Origin: Aplectana chamaeleonis
Lineage: Eukaryota > Nematoda > Chromadorea > Rhabditida > Cosmocercidae
NCBI GenBank assembly: GCA_029168955.1
Contig: JAPDOI010000962.1
Coordinates: forward strand, 182,492-246,491
Reading direction: 5' to 3'
DNA: 64,000 nucleotides
The position numbers were made by a program, and so were the translations under genes. The notes under the pieces were generated by a model, which saw only the letters and a program-made list of their open reading frames with translations, did not search any database and was not told the DNA's origin. Positions 21,824-34,405 of the stretch are shown one piece after another; positions within the stretch are counted from its first letter, which is position 1, and every line of letters starts with the position of its first letter.

Positions 21824-22740
21824 AATTTTCTCAAAAAAAAAAAACCAAAAAAATTTGTTCTTTCCTGTGCGTTTCGTTTCCTGAGCGATTTTCGTTTTCC
21901 ATTTTGCTGCGTTTAGCATCAAAATTGTTGATTGCTCTGTGGTGTTTTGCGAATGTAGTAAATACGAATTTTGTCCCAATGAGTTCTTATGCATCGTAGC
22001 CTTTTTCGAGGTCGGTCGTCTAATATTCGTTGTTTCATGGGGTTTGAAGTGAATTTGAATGTGATCTGCGAATCTGAATCTCATCTTTGCACTGCTAGAA
22101 GTTGTTGCGTACGGGTGGTTGATTGTTACACTATCAGGGAGTTGCCTTAGTTTTCCCGTAGTCCTAATAATGTGCGAAAGTGTGCTTCAGAACCTTCGTT
22201 CCGTTAGTTCACAAGATATCGAGAGGGATCGTCACTTTTCTAACTTCACTTACTTCTTGGAAGCTTGGAAATGGGTATTGGCACGAGTGTGTTGTCGGAA
22301 AGGGCGTTATTCTATCCCAAGAAGTTGTTTGCATTTGTTTGTAAGCATTAAATAGGCTACTAAATGGCATTAACCAAATTATTAGTGTATTAGGTCATCC
22401 TTATTGTTAAAATTTTACAGAAAAAGACGCTGGGTTTCAGCTATTGTGCGCTTTGCAAAGTATCATTTGCTCTGATTTCATCTAATTCATAATAATGCGT
22501 GTAAATGAGAGGATAATGTGCTATAGAAAAGGATTATTTATTGTAGAACTCTTCCTCCTTCATTACCAAATCGGTTTAAACATACTTGATGATATGGCTT
22601 CACATCAATCAATATCAGAGAAAAAAACCTGCATATGAAGAGAAAAATTGTCGGTAATATCGAAAAATAAATTATTTTAGTGTAGGTGTGTATACATTTG
22701 TAGCTCAATGGAAGTTGAAGGCTAAAGTGGCCAGAGAGGT
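21824..22740. other. Spacer segment, no gene recognised (unit 2)
   Basis: AT-rich sequence with overlapping short frames on both strands (93 codons minus at 21803-22084; 78 codons plus at 22119-22355). They are unlike any protein I recognise. An acceptor-like TTAAAATTTTACAG ends near 22421. No transcription unit can be defined. Confidence 0.5.
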
Positions 22741-23450
22741 CGAGGTGAGAATCGAAATGTGAAAAAGCGAAAAGCTAGAATTCAAATAAAAAAGAAGAAG
22801 CGAGAAATAGAAGCTAAAACAATAAAAAACTAGAGTCGATTGAAAGAATCGGGATTTGTACCACAAAAATGTTGGGAAAATGGTGTATTGTAAAATTATA
22901 TGTAGGAAGGGTACAGTGGCGAAGAAATGACAAGGTTATGTATTATTTAGGTGAACTTGAGAAAAATGTAATCTGAGAGAAACGTCGAGGGTTGGAGGTA
23001 GACATCCAGGAAAAACTGAAATGTCGGGAGCTTGAACTTGCGCCTTTCTGGATCCCATTCAACTAATCTACGTAGGTTGGGGTTTGGGGACTATTTTGAG
23101 TCAAAACCAGAAATTGAGTTACAATATTAAAAACTAGAAAAACATGGCGTCAGCAAACTATGAAAACGGATTGGCAAGAGCAGACTAGCTAACAATTCGA
23201 AGGTCGACTTATTGAACTAACAAAACCAGTTAACATTTCAAACAACAATTCAAACATTGAATTAAGAGAATCAAACACTGAATTAAGAAAATCAAACATT
23301 GAATTAATTAAACCAGCTGATATTTTATACAACATTTGAAAGTTTTTGAGAAATTCAAAGAAAAAAATTGAAACAAAAAGCAGCAAAATTGAAATAATAA
23401 AGGAAAACGGTTGAAAAATAAACATTGAAACGTAAAAAAATGTGAAAAAG
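22741..23450. repeat. A-rich block with 21-bp x3 tandem repeat (unit 2)
   Basis: Strongly A-rich, T-poor plus strand, with words such as AAAAAAGAAGAAGCGAG. It contains three copies of a 21-bp repeat of the form ATCAAACATTGAATTAAGAA, with CAAACA beginning at 23251, 23272 and 23293. The third copy diverges at its end to GAATTAATTAAACC. Confidence 0.8.
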
Positions 23451-23676
23451 AGACATACTCAGCCTCAATTCATGTCCTCTCTCTTAATCATTTGAACATT
23501 CTATGCTCTAAAACGCAGAGGTTTTGTGTGGTCCCTAATTTTCGCGATTCTGCAAAACTATGTGTTAAAACTAGAAATTTTGTTAATCTGTTGGTTTAAT
23601 CGTTAGTTGTTTTGTTTCTGTCGTTTTCATATAGGATTTTGTTGACTATTTTGTTGTGTTTACAGTGAAATTCAAA

Positions 23677-23692
23677 GCGGGAGGGAGGGAGG
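23677..23692 (+). repeat. G-rich tract GCGGGAGGGAGGGAGG (unit 2)
   Basis: The unit 2 copy of the tract at 383-398, identical in core. It follows GTGTTTACAGTGAAATTC. Confidence 0.6.
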
Positions 23693-24953
23693 AGATTTTA
23701 TGAAAGATCGAAAATTTTGGTTCTTCTCTGTTTCTTGTCTTACATTTCGCTAGAAAATGTTAAACAAATCAGAGACAATTATTGTATTGTAATTCTTAAC
23801 TCAGACAATCCAAATCCTTTCAAGCAAGATAATCCAAATCCTTATGTTGTGTTCACATAGGACCCTTGCCCTTCTAGAGATTGTTGGTAGAAGATTGGAT
23901 GTTACTGAGCGCGGTTGATCTTCGTTAGGTTCATCGTTGGAGCCTATGGTTTTTGGACTTGAATGAAGTTAACTAGTGTTGTTTCTGCGGGCGTTCAATG
24001 GGTTTTCATCACGTTTCAGTAATGTCTGAGAGTTGTGGTCATTCTAGTTTCGGTTGTTAAAATTCTCTTGGGTTGTCATGTAACGAAACTGTGAATCACT
24101 GTTGATGAGTGTTCTTGAATGGCATCGATTACATGTGTACTTCTCACCCTCGTGGGAGTTGAACGTTGTCCGACTCGTTATTCCATTCAGAGGGTTAACA
24201 TCTTGTTCCAATCACATGCGAAAATTGGTCTACCAGTTGGAGCTACATCGTAAGAGAGTTTAGTTTCGTAAGTATCGCCTCGTGAATTCCCACAATTGTC
24301 TGGAGTTACCGTGCTCATGAACCGTTTTCGAGCGTATCGATGTTTTCTGAATGGTGTAAACAGTACACTCTGAGGTTATGTAAACGTGAATCAAGTCTTA
24401 GGCTCTTTCCACTGAAGGTCCTGCTAGAATTAAACGATCTTGTCTTGTTTTGCGGTAAGGTTGAAGCCACTGAACTCGAATCGTATACCTGGCAAATACC
24501 TCCTTGATTACGATACACCAAAATTCAGATTGCAGTCTCAATCAGTTTTGTGCGGTGATCATATGGCTTATCTTTGTGTTTTAGAGTTACTCGAAAGATA
24601 TAGCGTGAGTGTGATTTCCATCGCGTAGGATCGTCTACAGTTTTGAAGATTTCGTGTTATCCGTTGTCAATAAGTTCCTGCACTCATTCCTGGTTCCTTA
24701 GGCTGCTTACTACATCAGTTTCGAGTTTTCTTGTGAAGTTCCAATTGTTTCTCCTTGCAACGCAATCTAGTATAATGAAGGCTTGTGCACAGTCGGTCGC
24801 AGCGGCTAAACGCAGCCATCTCGACGCATCGATATTGACATACATTGCCTAGTTAGGCGCTGCGCTAGAATACGCAACGTGATTATCTGAAATATCGGTT
24901 TCTTAGCGAATGTAGAGGTTTAGCTTGTGTGTTGCGTTCACTGCTCGCAAAAA
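23693..24953. other. Spacer segment, no gene recognised (unit 2)
   Basis: The counterpart of 399-1660. The three small frames seen there are present at 24315-24521 (minus), 24440-24628 and 24643-24852. The proteins differ from unit 1 by only one or two residues, as expected from overall identity. No functional call is possible. Confidence 0.5.
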
Positions 24954-25078
24954 ACGTTCTCTGGGGAGAGCAGACGGCTAGGCTCTCTTTGCAGGCTTTG
25001 AATACGAGTTAGGATGAGATTGAGAGGATCTCAATAGCTACCTTCTTCACTGAAGAGCCTCGGGGTAGCTATATAGTG
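24954..25078. other. Cluster of three hairpins (unit 2)
   Basis: Identical stems to the cluster at 1661-1785: GAGAGC/GCTCTC, ATTGAGA/TCTCAAT and ATAGCTACC/GGTAGCTAT. Confidence 0.4.
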
Positions 25079-26011
25079 ATGTGAATTGTGTGGGGTACGG
25101 GGCTCTGACAATTCATATCGATACGCATATTTTATAACTCGAGCCGATTGGATGGCCAAGCTGTCTACCCGGAGTGGCACTCACCTTTTCTTGTGATCGA
25201 ATGAATTGCTGTGACAGTCGATGTTGCACTTGCCTTTAGGTGTGTAGGGTTTTCTGCAGGATACGGTTGAGGGATATACTCGTATTCCATAAAGTTGTCG
25301 GCCGATTCTGGGTTTATCGGTTTTAGAAAGTTTCAAAGATTCATTTCTTGTTTTCTTCAATGCTATGCGAAAGGATGTTGAAAGTGAAGTTAAAAGAAAT
25401 ATTCTGGAAATGAGGTCTGATGGTAATTAGGGTTTTGTGCAGTGAAGTTAGCATAAATGTGCGAATTTGTGGGTGAGATTTGATAGATTGATAGAAATGT
25501 TTGAACTCGTGCTGAGGTTTTGAATCTCCTCAATTCCAACTACTTAACTGAACAACTTCATTAACTTGGTGACGATCCACTATGCGAAGACTCGCTTGAA
25601 TTTCTGCCCTACAAGATTTTCTTCAAAAATACTGGTTTCAACTCGTGAGAGGAAATTATTCTGGTTTCATGATATATTTATGTGTGTATGCATGTATGTA
25701 AATCAAGATGGAGATGATATTGGTAGTAAATAGCTGTAGAAGTATGCTTGTAGTCGAGAAATGAGGCATAGTTGAAGGAAAGAAAAGGATGACTCAAGGA
25801 GTACTAGCAAAATGGAGTGTTGGTGTACAGAAAAAAAAAATCGGTAATAAACACTAGTTCAGCGTAGTTTCATGTAAATGGTTTTTCGACCCTTCACTTT
25901 GGATCTAATCAGAAACAAATTATGCTGGTTCCATCGAAATGCTGAATATAGTAACAATTGAGTGCCACATGGTGCTTCAGACAAATGACGACACGGATTT
26001 CGATAATTTTC
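25079..26011. other. Spacer segment, nothing recognised (unit 2)
   Basis: The counterpart of 1786-2724, with an A-run near 25831 shorter than in unit 1. No gene or structured element is recognised. Confidence 0.5.
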
Positions 26012-26887
26012 TGTTTAAAGCTGTTTTTTCGCTCAAATAAACAAAGTTGGAGGTGAGAAAAGGCTAGAAAAAAGAATTTTTTTGGATTAATTTTAGAAAT
26101 CGTGCAGTATTGAAAGATAAGTTTTTAGGCTCTTAAAGTTCCTGAATTGGGCTATAGAAATGGAAGAACCTAAATTGTTCAAATATGGAAGGCTTTGAAG
26201 GTTTTTGAACACTTTTGATAGTTGAAGAAAACAATGTTTAGATGGTATCGTCGGCTGATCGTTCAATTTGCTGCGTTGTGCTGTTTTTTTGTTCAACATA
26301 AACGAAGTGGGTGGAGAGGGAGGACTTTCAAAAAAACAACAAAATTTTTTTGTTTGAACATCGCATTGCGGCTTTGAGGTTCTCAAAAGGCTTTCAGGAT
26401 CTGCAATTTATGAAGTTTACAAAAATGCCCTGAGAATAGAATGGAGCTAATATATTTTCGTACACATTGCCTTTTCCTGCGTGATATCGATTTTGCTGTT
26501 CAAAACAATCAAAGTGGGTGGAGAGGGCGGACTTTTAAGAAAAACAGAAAAAAGTTTGTGATGAACATCGCTTCGGGGCTCTAAGATTTTGGAAGGTTTA
26601 CAGACTCTAAGTTATGAAAGCTTGCAAAAGTACCCTAAAGCCAGAATGAAGTCAGTCAATGTTTGTTTTCATTGTGTTGCCCTGTGTGATGTCGATTTTT
26701 GTGTTTTAAATAAACAAAGCGGGTGGAGAGGGAGGACATTTATAAAAAACCAAAAAAATTTTGGCTGAAATGAAAATCAACGATAATAACAGATAACAGT
26801 TTTATTTTGCAGCTTTCATGTTTTTAAAAGGTTTTGAACCCACAGTTCTCAAAAATACGTAACCTTTAGAATATCCGAGTTTGCAGG
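26012..26887 (+). repeat. Degenerate ~205-bp tandem repeat with G-rich cores (unit 2)
   Basis: Cores at about 26046, 26307, 26514 and 26719. The first core is weak (TTGGAGGTGAGAAAAGG). The fourth copy lacks the GAACATCGC word and continues into TTTTATTTTGCAG. Confidence 0.8.
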
Positions 26888-28053
26888 GCTTTACAGACCA
26901 TACTACAATGCGAGATTACGCGGAAATACCGAGGGGTAATTCATGGTCCTAGAGGTTTTTTAGCGAATACAGATTTAGCCGTGAAATCTAGGTTGTGGAA
27001 TCCCATCGAAGGTTGCGAGCAATTACAGGATAATTGTAGGGTTAGTTGCTTTGATCTTGCTTTCTGTAGCGTGTGCGTATATTACTCACGGGTTTTCAGA
27101 TGTTGGTGTGATGTCGAAGTGTCTAGGGATGATGGTTGTTCTCCTGTCAGGGTTTTCGTTCGGGTAGCTAGGAAGTTGTGATGTTGGGCCGTGTCAGATT
27201 TCAAAGTGCATGAGTACAGCGCGGAATTCGGATGCTTTTCCTGTGTTGGATGCAAGGTAGGTATCCCTTTTGCAATAGTATAGAGAATGTTTTCAATGAC
27301 TGGAGGGGTAGAGCGTTCACTCTATATTGTATTTGAAAAGCATTCAAACTTTCAGGTCTGGTGTGGTGTTGTTAACACATTGATAAAGTTGGGAGTCATG
27401 GGTGAATGGAAGAGTCGAGCTAAGAGAGGTGTTGTGGTCAACTGGGAAACTTCATATGGAATATCATGGAATGTGCACCTTTTCGGATTATAATGACGTT
27501 TGTCCAGCTGTGATGTGCCACGGGGGGTATGAATGTGTTCGAGGAAAAAGAGGATACTAAGGAACTTTACAGTTTGGATAGTCTCTAATGCTGCTATGCC
27601 TTTTGCTACTTTCAGGTGTTTATTCATTAGTCTTTTGAAATCTCTTGAAAGGGACATTTATATTCTTGTTTTGACACGTTTTGTTTTGACATTCTTTCAT
27701 TTATTATATTCTTGATAATTTTGCAGACATCATTTTTGTGTGTTTTTGATCTTTTTTTGCTCAAGACAAAAAAGTGTTCGTTTTTGGTATGATTTTTGTT
27801 ATGTTGCGTTTTCGGTGAGTTTCACAGACTAGGAACGGAGAAAGCAGCGCAATTGTTTGTAAACAGGTGGAAAAACAGGAAATCATGTGTGGCTCTGAGG
27901 TACTCGGTTTTTAATAATACGTTTATCGCCTACTGTATAATAGAAACAATTCAGTGATTGGAGTTCTCGGGATACACCGATATTAAACAGTTTCAGAAGA
28001 AGCCTTTAGTTTCAGAAGAAGTCCCTAAAGTTGGAGCGTTCGTAAGTTCCTTT
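26888..28053. other. Array-proximal spacer segment (unit 2)
   Basis: The counterpart of 3601-4769, with the AGTTTCAGAAGAAG pair at 27989-28021 and the same splice-like words. It lacks three bases near 26989 that are present in units 1, 3 and 4 (CTAGG where others have CTCCTAGG). No gene is supported. Confidence 0.5.
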
Positions 28054-31000
28054 GCTGCACCATCCAAATGGGTTTCAAACTGAACGGATTTAGCCTCTAC
28101 ACAGGGGTTTTCCTCCCCGGAGAGACGGCGCAGCCGCAGGCTGCACTATCCAAATAGGTTTCAAACTGGACGGACATAGCATCTACACAGGGGTTTTCCT
28201 CCTCTGAGCGGTAATAGGTTTCAAACCGAACGGATTTAGCCTCTACACAGGGTTTTCCTCCCCGGAGAGACGACGCAGCCGCAGGCTGCACCATCCAAAT
28301 AGGTTTCAAACTGGACGGACATAGCATCTACACAGGGGTTTTCCTCCTCTGAGCGGTAATAGGTTTCAAACCGAACGGATTTAGCCTCTACACAGGGGTT
28401 TTCCTCCCCGGAGAGACGGCGCAGCCGCAGGCTGCACCATCCAAATAGGTTTCAAACTGGACGGACATAGCATCTACACAGGGGTTTTCCTCCTCTGAGC
28501 GGTAATAGGTCTCAAACTGAACTGATTTAGCCTCTACAAAGGGGTTTTCCTCCCCGGAAAGACGGCGCAGCCGCAGGCTGCACCATCCAAATAGGTTTCA
28601 AACTGGACGGACATAGCATCTACACAGGGGTTTTCCTCCTCTGAGCGGTAATAGGTTTCAAACCGAACGGATTTAGCCTCTACACAGGGTTTTCCTCCCC
28701 GGAGAGACGGCGCAGCCGCAGGCTGCACCATCCAAATAGGTTTCAAACTGGACGGACATAGCATCTACACAGGGTTTTCCTCCTCTGAGCGGTAATAGGT
28801 TTCAAACTGAACTGATTTAGCCTCTACAAAGGGTTTTCTCCCCGGAGAGGCGGCGCAGCCGCAGGCTGCACCATCCAAATAGGTTTCAAACTGGACGGAC
28901 ATAGCATCTACACAGGGTTTTCCTCCTCTGAGCGGTACTAGGTTTCAAACTGAACGGATTTAGCCTCTACAAAGGGTTTTTCTCCCGGAGAGACGACGCA
29001 GCCGCAGGCTGCACCATCCAAATAGGTTTCAAACTGGACGGACATAGCATCTACACAGGGGTTTTCCTCCTCTGAGCGGTAATAGGTTTCAAACTGAACT
29101 GATTTAGCCTCTACAAAGGGGTTTTCCTCCCCGGAGAGACGGCGCAGCCGCAGGCTGCACCATCCAAATAGGTTTCAAACTGGACGGACATAGCATCTAC
29201 ACAGGGGTTTTCCTCCTCTGAGCGGTACTAGGTTTCAAACTGAACGGATTTAGCCTCTACAAAGGGGTTTTCCTCCCCGGAGAGACGGCGCAGCCGCAGG
29301 CTGCACCATCCAAATAGGTTTCAAACTGGACGGACATAGCATCTACACAGGGGTTTTCCTCCTCTGAGCGGTACTAGGTTTCAAACTGAACGGATTCAGC
29401 CTCTACACAGGGGTTTTCCTCCCCGGAGAGACGGCGCAGCCGCAGGCTGCACCATCCAAATAGGTTTCAAACTGGACGGACATAGCATCTACACAGGGGT
29501 TTTCCTCCTCTGAGCGGTACCAGGTTTCAAACTGAACGGATTCAGCCTCTACACAGGGGTTTTCCTCCCCGGAGAGACGGCGCAGCCTGCAGGCTGCACC
29601 ATCCAAATAGGTTTCAAACTGGACGGACATAGCATCTACACAGGGGTTTTCCTCCTCTGAGCGGTACCAGGTTTCAAACTGAACGGATTCAGCCTCTACA
29701 CAGGGTTTTCCTCCCGGAGAGACAGCGCAGCCGCAGGCTGCACCATCCAAATAGGTTTCAAACTGGACGGACATAGCATCTACACAGGGTTTTCCTCCTC
29801 TGAGCGGTACTAGGTTTCAAACTGAACGGATTTAGCCTCTACAAAGGGTTTTCCTCCCCGAGAGACGGCGCAGCCGCAGGCTGCACCATCCAAATAGGTT
29901 TCAAACTGGACGGACATAGCATCTACACACGGGTTTTCCTCCTCTGAGCGGTACTAGGTTTCAAACCGAACGGATTTAGCCTCTACACAGGGTTTTCCTC
30001 CCCGGAGAGACGGCGCAGCCGCAGGCTGCACCATCCAAATAGGTTTCAAACTGGACGGACATAGCATCTACACAGGGGGTTTCCTCCTCTGAGCGGTACT
30101 AGGTTTCAAACTGAACGGATTCAGCCTCTACACAGGGTTTTCCTCCCGGAGAGACGGCGCAGCCGCAGGCTGCACCATCCAAATAGGTTTCAAACTGGAC
30201 GGACATAGCATCTACACAGGGGTTTTCCTCCTCTGAGCGGTACTAGGTTTCAAACCGAACGGATTTAGCCTCTACACAGGGTTTTCCTCCCCGGAGAGAC
30301 GGCGCAGCCGCAGGCTGCACCATCCAAATAGGTTTCAAACTGGACGGACATAGCATCTACACAGGGGTTTTCCTCCTCTGAGCGGTAATAGGTCTCAAAC
30401 TGAACTGATTTAGCCTCTACAAAGGGGTTTTCCTCCCCGGAGAGACGGCGCAGCCGCAGGCTGCACCATCCAAATAGGTTTCAAACTGGACGGACATAGC
30501 ATCTACACAGGGGTTTTCCTCCTCTGAGCGGTACTAGGTTTCAAACTGAACGGATTTAGCCTCTACAAAGGGGTTTTCCTCCCCGGAGAGACGGCGCAGC
30601 CGCAGGCTGCACCATCCAAATAGGTTTCAAACTGGACGGACATAGCATCTACACAGGGTTTTCCTCCTCTGAGCGGTACTAGGTTTCAAACTGAACGGAT
30701 TTAGCCTCTACAAAGGGGTTTTCCTCCCCGGAGAGACGGCGCAGCCGCAGGCTGCACCATCCAAATAGGTTTCAAACTGGACGGACATAGCATCTACACA
30801 GGGGTTTTCCTCCTCTGAGCGGTACTAGGTTTCAAACTGGACGGACATAGCCTCTACACAGGGGTTTTCCTCCCCGGAGAGACGGCGCAGCCGCAGGCTG
30901 CACCATCCAAATAGGTTTCAAACTGGACGGACATAGCATCTACACAGGGGTTTTCCTCCTCTGAGCGGTACCAGGTTTCAAACTGAACGGATTCAGCCTC

Positions 31001-31075
31001 TACACAGGGGTTTTCCTCCCCGGAGAGACGGCGCAGCCGCAGGCTGCACCATCCAAATAGGTTTCAAACTGGACG
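28054..31075. repeat. Minisatellite array A2, about 21 units
   Basis: Same dimeric unit as the first array, but dominated by the GACGGCGC and CACCATCC variants, with frequent GGTACTAGG and ACTGATTTAGCCTCTACAAA forms. It opens with a half-unit B reading CCAAATGGGTTTC. Its last two units (from about 30820) carry GGACGGACATAGCC and then GGTACCAGG with GATTCAGCC, the same closing pair as in arrays A3 and A4. Confidence 0.97.
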
Positions 31076-31393
31076 AACAGTTGAGAGTAAAAAACATTGA
31101 AATCCTTAGGTTGAAAAGTATGAAAGAGAACGAGTTAAGTTGGAAAAAAGTTGGAAAACGCAAAAGAAATTAGAAAAAATCATCAATTGAAATTTGAAAG
31201 TTGAGAATTTGAGGGAGAATGTCAAGGTATGTAGGTAGGAGAAGTCCCTGAAACCCCACTACTTTCGTAAACGGTAAAGGCTAACTTTGGTAAGGGCTAA
31301 TTTGATGAGAGAAGAAAGGTGTGTAGGAAAGGAAAAGAAAAGTGTGTAGGAAAAGAACCAAAATTCGTCTTTGTACTAATCAAATCCAAAAAG
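31076..31393 (+). repeat. 310-bp direct duplication, copy a (unit 3)
   Basis: Begins at the array A2 edge. It reads GAAATCCTTAGG and GGTATGTAGG, shared with unit 4, where units 2 and 5 read GAAATCTATAGG and GGTAGTAGG. Confidence 0.9.
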
Positions 31394-31794
31394 TGTCCCG
31401 TTAACATGAGCTCGCGCAGTTTATTGAAAAATCAATCAAAACCTCAATTCGAAAAAAGTTCCTCAAAACCAAAGCGTTCCTAATACCCTTCTAATACTTC
31501 ATTACTCGTAAAGCTCGCATTGAAAATCTCAAATTCTGTCGCGTCTAAAAATCCTAAGCTTCTATTTCATTCAGAACCAAATGCCATGTTCTACTTCACA
31601 TTCCTGTAAATCCTGCAATCCTCAGCTATGTGATCCGAATCCGAATCCTAAACATCCCAAGCTGTCTTGCTCAAAATCTCCTGGCCCGATTCCAAGTTGA
31701 AAGTGCTCGAAATCGTAACATCCTTGAAATGATCGGACTTGATGTAGGACCTGAAATCGCTCGCAATCCTCAAAATGTTGGGAAAGGTTAAGAA

Positions 31795-32085
31795 AACAGT
31801 TGAGAGTAAAAACATTGAAATCCTTAGGTTGAAGAGTTTGAAAGAGAATATCTAGTTAAGTTAGAAAACGAAAAAGAAATTTCATTGAAATTTGAAAGTT
31901 GAAAATTTGATGAGGGAGAAAGTCTGGCTAGGTAGGAGAAGTCGCTGAAACCCCACTACTTTCGTAAACTGTAAAGGCTAACTTTGGTAAGGGCTAAATT
32001 GATGAGAGAAGAAAGGTTTGTAGGAAAGGAAAGTGTGTAGGAAACGAACCGAAATTCGTCTTTGTACTAATCAAACCTAAAAGAA
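31795..32085 (+). repeat. 310-bp direct duplication, copy b (unit 3)
   Basis: The shorter form of copy b, with GAGTTTGAAAGAGAATATC and loss of a TTGGAAAAAAG segment relative to unit 2. Confidence 0.9.
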
Positions 32086-32124
32086 GAAAGCTGCAATCCG
32101 AAACTGTCTTCATTAAAATGCAAC

Positions 32125-32140
32125 GTGGGTGGGTGGGAGG
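32125..32140 (+). repeat. G-rich tract GTGGGTGGGTGGGAGG (unit 3)
   Basis: Identical in core to 20460-20475 and again followed by a T-run ending GCAG. Confidence 0.55.
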
Positions 32141-33185
32141 ACGTTGTTATTAACCGCCAACAAATTTTTTTTTGCAGACTGCTTTCACTGCTGGCCAGGT
32201 TCGTGATCCGTTCTAGGAAAATTCTCTTCAGAAAAGATTTCATTAGAATTTGCACTGGTTTAATAAGTTGCTCAAAACGTTAAATATTCATCTCCACAGG
32301 TAGAAATTTTCGAGGATAGTCCAATTGCAGCTGTTTTCATCACCTTCCGCTTCCTTGAACTCTGTTCTCTTCAACAATATGTCATCCTATCAATACATCG
32401 AATTGCTCGGCTTGGGTTTGAGGGTAGTTTTGGTATAACCCATTTTGGTATTTCTTCTAGGATAAACGGCGTGCTAATGTTTTCCGTATACATTTTTATT
32501 CTTTGGTGCTTATCGGTTCGTCAAAACGTCAGGAATGTGTTCTGATTCCAATTTTGCATTCCGCATAAGATTCGCTGGATAACAACTGGTTAATGTACGT
32601 ATAGTCTCACAGAGTTGGTGGTTGTAGGGTGTTAACTTTGCCTTCATCCCCTTCGTTCAAGTCTTTAGGTTGTGCTCTGTTGTCTGAATGATCTAAGGGA
32701 TCTCTCGTTTTAATGGGGTCCAGAGATTTGCTCTTTAGTCCCTTAATGCGTGTAAACATAAGCCTGGTTTTTTGCTTTGGTCAGCTCTTTAACCCCAGTT
32801 TCTGAGGTTCGTTTTGTTTTCCATGGGTAATCATAGTAGGGTTTGTGGCTCGCTAAAATTGCTACAATGAATGTTCTCATTTAATTCGTCTATTCTCATC
32901 AACTTGATCAGAAATTGGTTTTTGCGGAAACGTCAGTTTTCGTTCTCGGTTATGCAGCACAGGTTTATGAGAAATGTCCTGGTTTCGTTCAATTGAGCAA
33001 CTTTCACCCGTTTAGGTTCTCATCTTCGGTGAATTTTCCGCTTTAAGGTGATTCCGGGAGTTGATTTCTTCGTTTGAAAATGGTTGGATGGCTTCTTAAG
33101 ATTTGCTGTTTTTTTAGAGGTTGAATACCCAGTTTCAAATTTTCACCCTTGTTACAGTGGTTACGGTCAATCTGTCTACTGTGTT

Positions 33186-33263
33186 CTTTCTTTATTAGGG
33201 GGTTTTTAGGGTTTCCGGTCATGCCTTTCTTTATTAGGGGGTTTTTAGGGTTTCCGGTCATGC
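33186..33263. repeat. 39-bp tandem duplication with telo-box-like sequence (unit 3)
   Basis: Copies at 33186-33224 and 33225-33263, identical to each other and to unit 2. Confidence 0.92.
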
Positions 33264-33472
33264 TTTTTCAGAGCTGGAAGTCTTGTCTAATAAAAGATCT
33301 GTTTGGTTGATACCACTTTTTGTGCTTCACTCACCAAATTGTTTCTTAAAAAAATCTTTCCCTAATTTTTAAGAATCTCAAAAATTGTACGCGCTTGTTA
33401 GTTGTTATATTTTGTCTGTTCATATTCGTTTTTGGTCTGTCATTTGTTGTTGTTTTTAGTGACAAAATTAAA

Positions 33473-33488
33473 GCGGGAGGGAAGGAGG
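33473..33488 (+). repeat. G-rich tract GCGGGAGGGAAGGAGG (unit 3)
   Basis: Same form as unit 2, with GGGAAGG where units 4 and 5 have GGGAGGG. Confidence 0.55.
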
Positions 33489-34405
33489 AATTTTCTCAAA
33501 AAAAAAAAACCAAAAAAATTTGTTCTTTCCTGTGCGTTTCGTTTCCTGAGCGATTTTCGTTTTCCATTTTGCTGCGTTTAGCATCAAAATTGTTGATTGC
33601 TCTGTGGTGTTTTGCGAATGTAGTAAATACGAATTTTGTCCCAATGAGTTCTTATGCATCGTAGCCTTTTTCGAGGTCGGTCGTCTAATATTCGTTGTTT
33701 CATGGGGTTTGAAGTGAATTTGAATGTGATCTGCGAATCTGAATCTCATCTTTGCACTGCTAGATGTTGTTGCGTACGGGTGGTTGATTGTTACACTATC
33801 AGGGAGTTGCCTTAGTTTTCCCGTAGTCCTAATAATGTGCGAAAGTGTGCTTCAGAATCTTCGTTCCGTTAGTTCACAAGATATCGAGAGGGATCGTCAC
33901 TTTTCTAACTTCACTTACTTCTTGGAAGCTTGGAAATGGGTATTGGCACGAGTGTGTTGTCGGAAAGGGCGTCATTCTATCCCAAGAAGTTGTTTGCATT
34001 TGTTTGTAAGCATTAAATAGGCTACTAAATGGCATTAACCAAATTATTAGTGTATTAGGTCATCCTTATTGTTAAAATTTTACAGAAAAAGACGCTGGGT
34101 TTCAGCTATTGTGCGCTTTGCAAAGTATCATTTGCTCTGATTTCATCTAATTCATAATAATGCGTGTAAATGAGAGGATAATGTGCTATAGAAAAGGATT
34201 ATTTATTGTAGAACTCTTCCTCCTTCATTACCAAATCGGTTTAAACATACTTGATGATATGGTTTCACATCAATCAATATCAGAGAAAAAAACCTGCATA
34301 TGAAGAGAAAAATTGTCGGTAATATCGAAAAATAAATTATTTTAGTGTAGGTGTGTATACATTTGTAGCTCAATGGAAGTTGAAGGCTAAAGTGGCCAGA
34401 GAGGT

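Larger units (their letters stand above)
19390..31075. repeat. Macro-repeat unit 2 (complete spacer plus array)
   Basis: A complete unit: spacer 19390-28053 (8,664 bp) and array 28054-31075 (3,022 bp). It is the best reference copy because its homopolymer runs look regular and all spacer modules are present. The left boundary is where the array core ACTGGACG passes into AACAGTTGAG. The same junction closes every array of the window, so array and spacer have been inherited together. Confidence 0.95.
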
